Source: Zychaea mexicana
Lineage: Eukaryota; Mucoromycota; Mucoromycetes; Mucorales; Lichtheimiaceae
DNA: 64,000 bases
Direction of reading: 5' to 3'
Assembly: GCF_025766255.1 (NCBI RefSeq)
Contig: NW_026516677.1
Location: forward strand, 62,001-126,000
The notes below the pieces were generated by a model that searched no databases, was not told the origin of the DNA, and saw only the letters and a list, made by a program, of their open reading frames with translations. This document shows positions 33,943-46,420 of the stretch, one piece after another (within the stretch, counting starts at the first letter, position 1; every line of letters begins with the position of its first letter). Made by a program: the position numbers and the translations under genes.

Positions 33943-34986
33943 GTGAAGAGCGCACACTCTTTCTCCATTATACACAAGACTTTTATGTTTCAACGCTTAC
34001 ACAAAAAATCGGCGTCCTGCACAGCACTCCCGGCACTTTCTGCCAGTTCGTCCATCTCAACTCAATCACAGCCGCCACCATTAAGCCACGTGCAGCAACA
34101 ACAAGGCCACAACGATTACTACCATCATCACACTGAATCACACAGTTCGCGAACTGACAGCAGCCATCGAAGCAGTAACAGTAGCAGCAGTAGTAGTGGC
34201 AGCAGCATTCAAAGCAATCGATCCAGCAATCACAACTGGACAAAGACAGCATTACCTTCACAAGAGGAAAACACAACAGTACGCAGTGGGTTATCGTCCC
34301 TTTTAAAACACAAGGCTTCGCCATTCCCTTTGCCATCAGTATGTATATTTTCACGAAAAGCGCTTCAGAACGAGTATGCGGATCACCAAGAGATTGTGCC
34401 GTATGTAAACCCAGCCAGCGTTCCCATCGACCAGGTATCCATGCTCGTCAGTGTCCTGGAATCCTTGTTTCGCACGGTCGACGAAGTCTTATTGGATGGG
34501 GAAAATGCTGGGCCTGAACAAGAGCATGAAAAAATGGAAAACGAGGAACAAGAGGATTGCCGCATCATTGGTCTCGGGACATTCAAAGTTGTGTCATGGA
34601 CGCTTGGAGATATTAAGCATGCTACCGCTGATGATCTTGACATGGCATTGGTATAGTATAATACCGTATTCTTATTCTGATAAATATACTGCTAAACTGA
34701 CTCATGTATACCAAATGCTATCTATTGATTCAGGCTGTTATATTATCAACTCAATTTGCTGATCGAGTTATCAACGAACACATCAAGGCGATTCAATTTC
34801 ATTTAGCAAAAATGCTAGATGATGAGGTAAGCTTCTTTACGGATTTGTTATATTTTGCCTCTTTCATTTTCATTCTCATCCTGATCCTCTGATCCCTGAT
34901 TCTGACGGATAATCTCTTAGAAACCGATTGCCGAGATTGGATCCAAATTGTTCGCACTCGTAGAGCAGTTGTTTATACCACATTAG
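33943..34986 (+). CDS. Unrecognised Ser/His/Gln-rich protein, three exons
   Basis: I do not recognise this gene. Exon 1 (33943 to about 34653) starts with ATG and encodes a Ser/His/Gln-rich region (about residues 25-100, including runs such as SSNSSSSSSGSSIQS), then a more ordered part (about 115-237) with VSMLVSVLESLFRTVDEVLL, an acidic loop, and GLGTFKVVSWTLGDIKHATA. Exon 2 (about 34735-34826) adds VILSTQFADRVINEHIKAIQ, and exon 3 (about 34920-34986) ends in LVEQLFIPH before a TAG. Introns have GTATAG/CAG and GTAAGC/TTAG borders. The helical C-terminal part looks conserved-type; the N-terminus looks disordered. No domain assignment is offered. Confidence 0.65.
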
Positions 34987-35229
34987 TCATAGACCTTGAC
35001 CTGAGAAGTATTTTGTTTCGAAGGTTACACATTGCTCTCTTTAAACTGTCAGAGGGAAAAAGTATTTTCCATTTAACTGATTTGAATAAGCGGAAAAGGA
35101 TTGGATCAGCTTCTCTCTCTCTCTCTCTCTTTCTTCGATCTATTCTATTATGTTCTTTTGATATATTTTTATTTCGACATTACTACTGTAAGAATACACA
35201 GCAACCACGCACAAATACAACAGCACGTT

Positions 35230-37641
35230 ATGGACGAAAAAAATATACCATCTGCGCATGAAAAAATACAAATAGACGGCGGCAGCAGCAGTGGTGGTGA
35301 TGACGAGCATCCTGCTTCTTTTGTCATTCCTGATGCATCGACTACTAGCGACAATGGGACAGCAGTAGTAAAAACTATGATTACGGTCCACGATAACAAT
35401 GATGACTACGATGACGATGATGCTCAAACCAAAGCTGCTTTTACTAAGAAATGGTGGGAATTCTGGAAAACTGAACCTTCGGATGTTGATCCGCTTACGT
35501 TTTCCACAGCCAAAAAGTACATGATTCTTTTCATTATTGCATCTGCCGGTACAATGTAAGAGCTACACATCAAAATCTGTATTTCTGCTACACTCGGAAG
35601 TGAAGAAAAATCAATGAAGACCATGTTTTTCTACTTTCAGGGCGCCAATTTCTTCCACAGTCTATGTATGTAGACAATTTTATTGTGTTGGCATGCGAAA
35701 ACGATGATCCGGGGGAAAGTTACATGTACTACTTTAAAACGAGTAACGTGTTACCATGCAGTTTACCTGACGTTTTTAAATTGATAACGATGTATAGTAT
35801 CCAGCACTAGTAAATGTGCAAGAAGCCTTCAACACAACGGATACAGCAGTCAATGCGTCAGGTTGGTCTTACTCATCCATCTTACCATACCGTACAATAT
35901 GCTACTAAACACTTAGTTCTTTTTGCTTTCTCTTTTAGTGTCGTTATTTGTATTCGTTACTGCAATTTGTGTAAGTGATGGGATTTTGTACTCCTTTCTA
36001 TGAAACATCTGTGCGACTCATTTACATATACATAACTTATTGTTATAGCCGTTGATGTGGGCGTCATGGAGCGATAGGGGAGGCCGTCGAAACATATACC
36101 TGCTGTCGTTTGCAATTACAGTTGTTGGAACAGTTCTTTGTGCAGTATCGGTAAACATTGCCATGTTGATTGTTTTTCGTGGTATCAGTGCTGTCGGTGC
36201 ATCCTCTGTAAGTAAAGACGCCAATGACATGCTGAACGATTCGGGAAAATAGAACACATACTTCATCGTCTTATTAAATACATTGCCATCATCAAGGTTC
36301 AAAGTATGGGGGCTGGTACTCTTAGTGATATATATGATTCACATGAACGAGGTCGTGCTTACGCATGGTATGTCCTTGGACCTATCATGGGACCAGCGAT
36401 TGGGTGAGTTGCATACTGTTACTTTGTACAAAGCAACAACTTTTCAAGCATTTACTCGGGAGAACGGAATGTCTAACATACATCGAATCAATTGTGTTGA
36501 TGCTGTTCTCTTTTAATAGACCTATCATCGGTGGGTTTCTTACAGAAGCATTTGGATGGAGGGCCACATTCTGGTTTTCCGCATCCTTCGGGCTCGGTAT
36601 CTTCCTTTTAATTTTATTTTTTCTACCGGAAACATTCCGACACAAGGAGAAAGTACAAGCGATTGCAGAAGAAGAAGGCATAGAAAATGACAACAGAAGT
36701 AAGGAGTTGACAGAAAAGAAACGCAAGCACAAGATTCGGTTCGCAAATCCTTTGAGCCCATTGAGATTCTTGCTCTTCCCAAATGTTTCCTTTTCGGTCC
36801 TCTACCTGGGTATTCTGTAAGTTTACTCGTTCTTTCGGTTTGACGTTCGATATTTATCACACCAGATATACACTTCTACTATTGTGAGCTAAATATACAT
36901 TATGCAAACCCAACATGCTAGGTTCGGTGTGTATTATTTGATGAACACCTCGTTCGCTTGGGTATTTGCAAACCAATATAAACTTGACTCTGGCATAATT
37001 GGTGTATGTTACTTGCCTGCTGCTATTGGCGGAATGATCGGCGGTAACATTGGGGGAAGATTATCCGATTTTGTCTACAACAATAACGTCAAGAAAGCTA
37101 CCGATAACCAGCAAACCACAAACCCTGAGATGCGACTCAGTATACCGCTTTTAGGAGTTGTAGCACTATTCCTTCTAGGCGTGCTTACAGGGTATGGATG
37201 GACTGTCAAACAGAATGTTCATTATGCTGCTCCTATGGCTTTCTCTTTCTTTGGTAATATAGTGCTTCATTTCATATCTCATTAAATGTGTTATGTACAT
37301 GTGACCCGTGTATGGATGTATATCAAGAGTTAATGGTCGACCTTTTTTAATTCAATTATATAGTTTCGGGATCCATCATGCTACCTCACGTCACCTTGAC
37401 TACGTATCTCGTAGATTCTCATCGTAGCCATGCTGCTTCTGCCACATCATGCAATAACCTATCACGCTACCTATTTGCTGGTGTAGGCACATTGACTTCA
37501 TCTGATTTGATGCGTGCCATGGGAACAGGCATTCTATTTACCGGCTGTGGTGTTCTAATTGTGCTTCTTGGTCTACCGGTACTCTATGTAAAGATGAAGC
37601 CTCAAAAGTGGGCGCAGATGCGTAAAGCCCGTGGACTATAA
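35230..37641 (+). CDS. MFS transporter, DHA1 (drug:H+ antiporter) type
   Basis: Known: DHA1 carriers have 12 membrane helices and export drugs or polyamines, usually at the plasma membrane. Seen: nine exons joined by eight GT-AG introns from ATG 35230 to the TAA ending at 37641. After a cytosolic N-terminus of about 100 residues, rich in Asp/Ser, come helix 1 (MILFIIASAGTMAPISSTVY), the MFS motif A WASWSDRGGRRNIYLLS between helices 2 and 3, and the antiporter motif C-like GPIMGPAIGPIIGGFLTEAF in helix 5. A charged central loop (HKEKVQAIAEEEGIEND onward) and a second six-helix half (from FGVYYLMNTSFAWVF) follow. The length, about 560 residues, is normal. The long Asp run DDYDDDDAQ before helix 1 is unusual but harmless. 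Substrate cannot be read from sequence. A (TC)n tract lies just upstream at 35112-35130. Confidence 0.9.
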
Positions 37642-39663
37642 AGCAACGTCGTTATAAATGTGTATAATAATAGCACATCATTTGTAATTTTGTATTTCAA
37701 CTTCTGTATATTTTACATAATATAATCTAATGCTGCTATGATATTAGTAAAACACAATGCCGGTTTGTAGTTATACCCACTGCAAAGCAGAATTGAATTT
37801 CTTTTTCAAATATAACTCCATTAAACACATAAGCCATACATGCAGAGTTTGCCCGTTAATTTCTATCTGAGTATCCCCTTAATAAAAAGGTTGAAATTAC
37901 GAAGGGTGAAAGCTAGCGAGGTGTTGGGGATTCGTAGTAGTCAGGGTAATAATTGTCATGTATGATAGCCTTTTAAATACTATTATATGTAGTACATAAT
38001 AAATATATCTTTATGAAATGATGCCTTTCCAGCAACCATTACACCACTTTCAAGCTTTAAATATAGTACATAATACAGGTTGAATTACACAATTATATGT
38101 ACAAGTGCAGACAAATCAAAAACCTATTGTCACTGAACTTTATTCTCTGATTAGTTAAATATCGATAAAACGAATGCTATTGGATCCCAGTGAGTAACAG
38201 AGCCATTCATTGCTAAACATTTGTTATCTTGTCTTGTAATTTGGGGGAATTGGGTAATGATATAAAAAGCCGAGTGTATTAGTTTGTTGCAATGGATGTC
38301 TATGAAATTTTTGCTGGCATTTTCTGTATACATAGATTGAAATGGATAATACGATAGACAGTAATAATGAAGCGCATACCGTATGTATTTCCCTATTTAA
38401 ATGGTATCTTTACAACATTCAACCCATTTTTCTAAGGATTGAAGAGAGAAATTGAATTTATACAGCTTCACATCTGGAATGGACGGGAAAAACCTGAAGT
38501 GTTAGTCCGAGCCAATTGGAAGCGTATCATAATGCTACGGACGACAGTTTCTCTAAATCCCTTCGATCAGACATTTGGCAGGTAAAATCTGGACTGTGAG
38601 TCCCTTACAAACAATATAAAAAACCAGCTTATTAAATTAATGTAAAAGAAATAATAATACCATTTAAACTGACAAGCAAGTATATAAACGTACTAATATC
38701 AGATTTAAATGATGGATTTAATCAGAAAGCTTCGGTAAATTGCTAAAAGTTTATCCATAAGATTGCTTCTACCTGGCCGCCGATGAAGTCCAATCCCACC
38801 GTATCATATTTTCATAGATTGCTCAGGATTTAAATATGCTACGTCTTAGACGATGAGCGTTGTGTGCAAGGGAGTTCTAGGATAATTGTTGATTTTGTAA
38901 TACTTTGAAACGTCATACGAAGGCCGTGAACCCCGCGTAAAACGCTCCATAAACAAAGATTTAAGCATTATACTGTACTATGTTGAACATGCCAATTTTA
39001 TGTTCCCTTTCGATGTTAACCGAAGCCTTACAATCAAACGAATTTGACGATACAATTCAAGTGCTACACCGGATATCATTATTGGGTGACACAAGACTAA
39101 TTATCAAGTTTTCTCCTGCATAAGGTCGATTTAACCCACTGGCATTATATATTTGAAGGAATGACTTTTTGGCCAGATGGTGTGGCAGCCAGCACCACAT
39201 TGGCGCTACAACAGATACATAGAGAAAACACATGTATATCCTAGTGACATTATCTAATTATGTAAATATCTTCGTGGCTTCATATATACCGATAACAACG
39301 GTATTTCAATAAATCATCTCCACCCAAAAAAAGTCGACATAAACCAGCCTGTTTAAAATTGACGTAAACTCACCAGTAGCTCGACACTTTATTTGATGAA
39401 ATCGTAGATGTAGTGTAGTGCTCTGAGGATTATAGCGTATAATATGTGATATAAAAGCTTTCTTGTAGCATAAACTCGTCTTCAAAGATTTGTGGTTAGA
39501 ATAGAAAGAATAGTAAAAACGCTCAAGGCTCTGCAACTTTATTTGAACCCGATCGTTCCATGTACAGTACCTCCCAACATAACCTTACCAAATAAGTAAA
39601 CAGAACGCGTCATTTTTTGAGCAAACTGGAAATGTTTGTTTCGCAGCACAAAACACTTCCAGG
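37642..39663. other. Intergenic region with possible degenerate coding remnants
   Basis: Mostly AT-rich. Bases 38452-38582 read as a protein-like stretch (EIEFIQLHIWNGREKPEVLV, then RANWKRIIMLRTTVSLNPF) and further short pieces occur up to about 39230, but stops and frame changes prevent a gene model. I do not recognise the family. The rest shows nothing. Confidence 0.3.
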
Positions 39664-39672
39664 TATATAAAA
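39664..39672 (+). promoter_or_regulatory. TATA box of the aldo/keto reductase gene
   Basis: TATATAAAA lies 56 bp before the ATG at 39728, a usual spacing for a fungal TATA promoter. Confidence 0.6.
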
Positions 39673-39727
39673 CCTTTTTATTTAAATTTTTGCTGACCTT
39701 ATTATCTTTCCAATAGTAACTACTATT

Positions 39728-41104
39728 ATGGCTCAAACTCGCGAACTCGGAAAAGGATCTGCCGCTTTTGTAAATCCGCTCGGCTTAGGTTGTATGGGGT
39801 AGGTCAAGGAAATCTTTCATGACAAGATTGCGCTGTTTTGTTACTGTTGCTGGGCTGGTATGCTTAGTGGGTGATACGAAACGTTCAATATGTAAAAAAA
39901 ATCATAGGACACCGGATAAGCTCTGATGACTGACTTGAATATAATTGATTACCTAAGCATGAGCGAGTTTTATGGTGCCTCAGACGAAGAAACAAACATG
40001 GCTGTTTTGGATCGTGCATTGGAGCTCGGTTGCAGTTTTTGGGACACAGCCAACGTCTATGGGCTGGGAAAGAACGAAGAGTTGCTCGGACGCTATTTTG
40101 CGGCGAGAGGAAATCGCGACAAGGTGTTTTTGTGCACCAAGTTTGGCATCGTCAGAGACGAGGCTGGAAAATTCTTGGGCTTCAATGGAAAACCTGAATA
40201 TGTTCGCCAGTGCTGCGAGGATAGTCTAAAGCGTCTTGGCGTGGACACCATCGATTTATACTACCAACATCGGCCGGATCCTAACACGTAAGCTAAACTT
40301 TGAATATGCTACTGTACTATCCATTGCTGTATACCACTAAAGGAATTAAGACTTCTTGTGGCTTACTTTTTCTCAACTTATTTGATTCAGCCCTATCGAA
40401 GAAACTATGAAGGCTCTGGTAGAGCTGAAAAATGAAGGGAAAATTCGGCACATAGGCCTATCGGAAGGTGCTGTCGATGAGCATAGTGTAGACAGAATGC
40501 GTCGCGCCCACAAGGTCCATCCTATCGCCGCTTACCAGGTCGAATTCTCGCCTTGGACTTTGGATATTGAAACAAATGATATGCTCAAAACTACAAGAGA
40601 GCTCGGAATCTCCATTGTTGCTTTGTAAGCAGAACTTCATTTGAAACAACACTTGGAAAACGGACAAGGTTAACAATGACAAGAAGTGTAATTGACTGAT
40701 CATTTCTACTGCACATATATAGCTGTCCTCTTGGACGTGGATTTTTGACCGGCGCTATCAAGTCGCCCGATGATTTCGGACCAGATGACTATCGTAAAAC
40801 AAGCCCCCGTTATTCTCCTGAAAACTTCCCCAAGAACCTTGAACTTGTCAAGAAAATCCAAACTTTTGCTGAAAAGAAAGGTGTTCTTCCATCGCAGCTA
40901 ATCCTTGCGTGGGTGTTGGCTCAAGGAAATGACTTTATCACTATTCCTGGAACTAAGCGAATTAAGTACCTTGAAGAGAACGTTAAAGCTGGCGAGGTGG
41001 AATTTTTAGATGCAGAGATGAAGGAACTACGCGAAATCATTGATACCGCCATAATTAGTGGTGCTCGCTATGCACCAGCTCAAGCTGTAAATCCCCCTAA
41101 ATAG
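39728..41104 (+). CDS. Aldo/keto reductase (AKR13-like)
   Basis: Known: NADPH-dependent aldo/keto reductases reduce aldehydes and ketones in the cytosol. Seen: four exons, 39728-39799, 39958-40288, about 40391-40624 and 40723-41104. Exon 1 gives [20 protein letters not shown] and GCMG, and exon 2 continues [10 protein letters not shown]. The catalytic tetrad is visible: Asp and Tyr in [11 protein letters not shown], Lys in FLCTKFGIV, and His in LYYQHRPDP. The cofactor-binding C-terminus has SPENFPKN and [16 protein letters not shown]. Total length is about 340 residues, normal for the AKR13/YakC group. A TATA box precedes it. A decayed relative lies in opposite orientation 1.3 kb downstream. 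The substrate is unknown. Confidence 0.92.
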
Positions 41105-42409
41105 TTAAATTGGTTTATTTTCAAGCTGTATACACATAAAATTTCATTCCTTAAAAATCCGTCCATTAACGTCGATTACCAATAACTTCAGCCTTCTTAA
41201 TAGTACACCTCTTTTTGTGGCTTATATGGAATATACTCCCGCCAAACGTTAATTCCCGTTAGCGTCAACATTGACTGTACTAACAATACGCCAAATAAAA
41301 CATGATGACTTGAATATGTAAAGGCAACACACCCGTCCATATCGGCCATCATCCTGCTTGTCGAATAGAGATTCCACATAAAAATATTTTGTAATAGCAC
41401 ATGCGCCGTAGTGGACTTACTTATCACTAAGAGGAAACACCTTTTTAATCTCATACTGTAACAATAATGTTGGACGTCTTCAAAGCAGTACTTGCATTTT
41501 TTACTTTTTATGATAGAAATTCATGCGTAATTATAATGATATCATAGCAATAGCTATGCTCCTGCGTTCACGAAAAGGCCATTGTTTTTTCCTTGTTACT
41601 GAGTATCGTTCTTTCTACCGCATGTGTATCATATGCGCCAACCATTACAGCACCAGATGGCATTCCTTGTTTATGAGTGTATTATGTAACTTCATGTTGT
41701 GTTGGAAGACCACATATTACTGTGCTTTCACAAAACATGTGACTTATGACATAGCAACGGTCTACGGTCTACTTAAACAGGATTGTTTCTTTTAAGATGT
41801 TGCCATTAATAATGGTCTCGTCTAGCGAAGGACAAGCAAGTAGTCGCTCGAATACAGTATCGTATGGCATTTCATCAATTCGCTTAAATATATTGAATAC
41901 ATTGGCACAACCCAGACACTATCCGTATTCAGGAATAAATCTTAAAAGCTGATCAAATATGGGACTGTATGTTTGTACTCCATCAGCAATTCAGGCTCAT
42001 TGCTTTTAGCAATATTGTAGAGTTTATGACACTATTTGATACTTGATGCAGTTTCTGTTCGCGAATAATTCATGGCAATAATTGTTCGTCGCTTTGGGCA
42101 TATAGCAAACAAGCAATAAGCCGTGAAATTGAAAGTGATGTTATTTTGTGATCGATCGATCGATCAATAAAAGAAGACGAGAATTTATGCAACGATTATA
42201 ACTGCAACAGACGTTTTGGTATGTGGCAGCTACATTAATCGACGCTGCATACAGGGTCGAAATTTGAAAATGTAAGCTTGAATCATATTCTTCTATTTTG
42301 GCGGCTATATTGATAATCTTAACAATGCACACATCACGGTACTAATACTATCCAGAGCTCTTGTATTCAAGTATTGAAGGTTGGTTGTGCATCTTGAATA
42401 AAGACTGCC
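41105..42409. other. Intergenic region, no gene seen
   Basis: Separates the aldo/keto reductase gene from its inverted pseudogene. It holds a short GATC tandem repeat (42150-42166). No credible frame. Confidence 0.6.
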
Positions 42410-43720
42410 GCTTACAGTGGCAGCATCAACTACTCTGTGGATTTCCTTCACTTCGCCTTCAGAAAGTTGTATTTTGCCACCATTGGCGTTCTGCTCGAGG
42501 TACTTAATGCGTTTCGTTCCGGGGATAGCGATAAAATCATTTTTATGCGCCAGTACCTATGATAGGCAAGAGTCAGTTCACCTGTACTGACACCTTTTTT
42601 GTCGGCGAGGACTCTAATTTTCTCAACAAGTTTAACATTCTTGAAAAGTTTTCAGGAGAGAAACAAGGGTATCTTCTACGACTGTCATTTTCTTCCGAGT
42701 CATCAAGCGATTTGATTGATCCAATTTACAATTCACGTTCAAGAGGGGAGCTTGTTATATATGCATATAAGATAGAAATAAGATTTGAAATATAAAATAG
42801 TAATGATATCATAGTGAGTTAGGGAATCGTTGTATTTTAAAAGAACATTATAACTTTCTTCAAACATGATTAGACTTACTAAGTAACAATGGAGATTTCA
42901 AGCTCTCTTGCAGTTTTGAGCATATCATTTGTCTCAATATCCAGTGTCCAAGGCTTAAATTCGACTTGGTAAGCGGCGATAGGATGGACCTTGTGGGCGC
43001 GATGCATTCTCTCCACACTACGCTCATCGACAACACCTTCCGATAGGCCGTTGTATCGGATTTTGCCTTCGTTCCTCAACTCTACCAATACCTCCATCGT
43101 CTCTTCGATGGGACTAGATTATTATCAAAGACATAAATAGTAAGCAAAGTGAGCTCCGGCGACTGTCATTGCTACATTCATCTAGTAGCACGGTTATCCC
43201 ATTAAATCACGACTTACGTGTTGGGCTCTGGACGATGCAGATAGCACAAATCGATGGTATCTACGCCGAGACGTTCACTACTAGCTTCACAAGCCTTAAG
43301 CACATACAGTGGTCCCCCGCTTTTTGCAACCCTATCTTATGCAAATGCTGCGATTTCTGCAACAATCAGTCCGGACTAGAAACTTAATTTTCCCGCAAAT
43401 GCTCCCCCGGTCTTTGCAAATCTTCGATTTCTGCAACAATTTCTGGGACTTTCCACTGTTGCGAAAAGCGGGGGACCACTGTACTCGGGTTTTCACTCGG
43501 GCCCAGGAGCTGACCAGTCTATTAGTCTCGGACGGCCCCAAGCTTAGTACATAGTAACACTCTGTCATAGTTTCTTCTCGAGGCAAAGTATCTTCCAAGC
43601 ATACGTTCGTTTTCGCCTAATCCGTAGATATCTGAAGTATGTACATTGCATAAATAACAGTATCTTTTAGGAAGGCCCGACTGAAGGAGTCCTAGTGCCG
43701 TGCTCACTGACTATGGCTAT
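42410..43720 (-). pseudogene. Aldo/keto reductase pseudogene, inverted relative of 39728-41104
   Basis: Reading the minus strand gives, in order, IYGLGENERMLGRYFASRR and TKLGAVRDE (about 43690-43540), EVLVELRNEGKIRYNGLSEG (43090-43035), [20 protein letters not shown] (about 42980-42910), SPENF (about 42650) and [19 protein letters not shown] (about 42530-42470). All are recognisably similar to the intact gene (roughly 70-85% in the matching blocks). The blocks are broken by stops and frame changes, a 175-bp MITE interrupts the first half (43307-43481), and the region between 42880 and 42650 is eroded. No complete active site remains. It arose by an inverted duplication of the neighbouring gene, or both derive from an older pair. 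Confidence 0.85.
43307..43481. mobile_element. Pogo/Tigger-like MITE, 175 bp, TA target duplication
   Basis: The left end CAGTGGTCCCCCGCTTTTTG and the right end, its near-perfect reverse complement (AAAAGCGGGGGACCACTG), form inverted repeats of about 23 bp. TA flanks both sides (43305-43306 and 43482-43483). Known: pogo/Tigger elements of the Tc1-mariner group begin CAGT and duplicate TA. There is no coding capacity, so it must have moved with a transposase supplied elsewhere. It sits inside the aldo/keto reductase pseudogene. Confidence 0.88.
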
Positions 43721-44635
43721 TGCTACAGTATAATCCTACAGAGGCTAAGTATGAAACTCCAAACGTTTGTCTGGATATGTACTTGATGATGTGTGTAAGA
43801 CTGATATGTCCTGGGAGAAAGAGGGGCCTACAATGCAGTAATGACGGTGTTGCCTGCTTACTTTGAGGTTGTAGTGGTATCTATGTATGGTCCTTTCTGT
43901 TCGGATAGTCACTGTTTTTGTTGTTCGCCATGGCGCGATGTAAACTTTCAAAGTGTGTGTGGCCAAACGGGTATTTCATGTATTAATGTGAGCTCTGTGA
44001 CTCCAAAAAGAATCTATTCAAGGAGACATAAAAGCAGTTGGCTGTAACCAAACGCACTTTATTCCTTCTTCTCTTGCTACCACTTCAAACACAACTCTTC
44101 CACTCTACCTTCCTTCTCACTGTACTCATGGAATCTGTCTCTAAAGTAAAGGAAAGCAAGAACATAACAGAGGAGAAGACTAGCGGGACAAAGGTGGCAT
44201 CTTGAACCACGAAGCACCCACACCACCAGAACACTAGCCGCAAGGGCAACGACAGTACAAACACGATGAAGAGCAGCAACCGCAACAGCAAGAATAAGAA
44301 GAAAATGGTGGTGGTTTTGATGTCCACCTTTAGCTCGACAACCATACTCTAAACACATGTGTAGAAGGACGACGTGCTCGACAATATTTGAGAGAGGCTC
44401 GCTAAACTTAATTCGGATGCCGAGATGGCCGATTTAAATGCTCTGCTCTCGGCTTGATTGCCTCAAACCTAAATTCTATAAAACAAGAGACGGTGTTTCG
44501 AGCTGTGAAAATAATAAACTGCTCAGATAGAAGTGTTTTGTACAGCAATTCAAGATGAACAAGATGCCAAAGAGAGCACCAACACAACCTTACAGATAGT
44601 TGCATGAAGCAAGCAATGTCATCCAGATGAGCAGT

Positions 44636-44765
44636 GATCTAACGTCAGGTTGAATGCCATTGCTTTGGGCGTTGCTCGGCGTGCCCAGTGTGCTCGTGTA
44701 ACATGGAAGGACCTGCGTTCGCAGTTGACACTGTCAACTCTCTTTTTTTGGGGGATCAGGGTGTC
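44636..44765 (+). repeat. Left arm of an imperfect inverted repeat
   Basis: Its reverse complement resembles 45712-45870. Shared blocks include CAAAGCAATGGCATTCA, GAGCAACGC, AGCACACTGG and GTTGACAG in the same order. Identity is roughly 70-75% with gaps. It may be the end of an old foldback or TIR element of about 1.2 kb. Confidence 0.55.
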
Positions 44766-45711
44766 CCTGCACAGGCTGTTTGTACCCTGCCACCCCAATG
44801 ATAATAGGTACGAACAGGGGAAGCAATAATAGCTCATATCCTAGATACAAATAAGCACGGAGAGGTACTACTGTACGCTTCTTAAATGGATGCCAACGTC
44901 ATTGTCTATCGAGCAGATTTTAGACTTTTGCTGCTTGCTAGTCAGTACGCTCTTTACTCATGGTCTTTTTCGATGCAAACAATGCAGTGGCATGTATCCC
45001 TCATATGGTACGTAGGCCCTGACTGGATCAGCTTACGTAATATCGCATATCGTATCATAGATCTTTTCAAGGGGACACAGACACGACGTTTACAAACGAG
45101 CATGACTTCCATTGTATATACGACATCTAGAGTGTCACATTGCATGGAAACAAGAGCAACATGATTTACTGATATATACGTGCACACAAGACAGATGCTT
45201 GTGCAGTACTGTAAAAACATGATGATTTAGGGTTTTTTTCGCAGGAGCGTGCATTGGTTACTCTGCTCTTTTTTCTTCAAAGGATGAACCAACACACACA
45301 CACACACCCGAAACCTTCTTTCTTACTTTTCCGTTATCTACACAGTTTCTTTTCATCTGATGAACACACACCCAAGTACGACTCGTCATCCAAACGGGAG
45401 AAGGAAAGTCTATGTAGAAAAGCCGTCTTTCTGGGGTTACACAGAAATGCACATGTCCAAAGTTACACACGCACCCCCCAAGGAAACGGCCAATCTATTG
45501 TTATTGTTCGACTTGTCCACCGCGTCTCTGTCTGTCACTTTGCTTGTCGTTCGTTGTCACTTTTGTTACAGGGCCAACACGTATCTTCGTTAGTTTGTGC
45601 GCTCGAGGTAGTAGTAGCTTCTTTTATATTCCCAACACTGAAAAAGTGAGCAGAGAGTAGATAATGGGAGAGGAGCGTTTATTTCTTATCAGTGATTCTA
45701 TAGTGGATCAG

Positions 45712-45870
45712 CTGACCCCCCCCCCCTCCTAAAAAAAAGGAAGGGACAAAAGAAGTTGACAGCATCACCTGCCAACCCAGTTCTTGCCAGGTTACACAAG
45801 CACACTGGACACACAGAGCAACGCGTCGCTCATCTCCCAAAGCAATGGCATTCAGCCTGACATTTCCCTT
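45712..45870 (-). repeat. Right arm of an imperfect inverted repeat
   Basis: Counterpart of 44636-44765 in opposite orientation. The 0.95 kb between the arms holds no recognisable transposase. Confidence 0.55.
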
Positions 45871-46341
45871 TGCATTGTGCACCTTCCAGGCTACATGTAC
45901 ATACTAGTCTCGTCTTTGTACACGGCTATATCAAAGTGTTATGGTTCAGCCATCTTGGCATTCAAGTCGAGGGTGGAGAGGAGCGATCAAGTCGTGATTT
46001 TCCGAGCTCGGAGACCCTCCGGCACGACAGATACCCAACGTGTATGTGACGCTACGAGACTGACTGACTGCATAATACGGTGAGAAGCAGCTTCTCTATT
46101 GACACTGATGACGCGAATAAAAGAATAGATTTTTATTTATTCTACATGAGGCACGCACCTGAGATAGCAGCAAGGTCGATGCCAGTGTTTTCATGGCAAC
46201 GATGAGCAAGCTTATGTATTCTGGCCACTTTATCTCCTAGTTACTGTATCTAACGCGTTGCTTAGAGCGTCATCCACCATCATTGGTTCCAAAAAGAAAG
46301 GTCAAATGGTTGATAAGCCGGAAAAGGAAATTCATCCAAGA

Positions 46342-46352
46342 TATATAAAAAG
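46342..46352 (+). promoter_or_regulatory. TATA box of the gene at 46421
   Basis: TATATAAAAAG lies 69 bp before the ATG at 46421 and supports that ATG over the longer open frame that starts at 46258, upstream of the box. Confidence 0.55.
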
Positions 46353-46420
46353 AGCCCATTTTTTACTTTCCCCTCCTTTTCCTTTTTCTTTACCTGCTTT
46401 CTATTCCGTACTTTTCTACG

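Larger units (their letters stand above)
43721..46341. other. Gene-poor region with an imperfect inverted repeat
   Basis: Several open frames occur but none resembles a protein. The region from about 44640 to 45870 is bracketed by an inverted repeat (separate entries). A 12-C run lies near 45716 and a (CA)n tract at 45292-45306. Confidence 0.5.

Noticed and set aside
44077..44358. Hydrophobic minus-strand frames that look like membrane helices
   Set aside because: Two overlapping frames both look hydrophobic because of a purine-rich opposite strand; no start signal or conserved motif.
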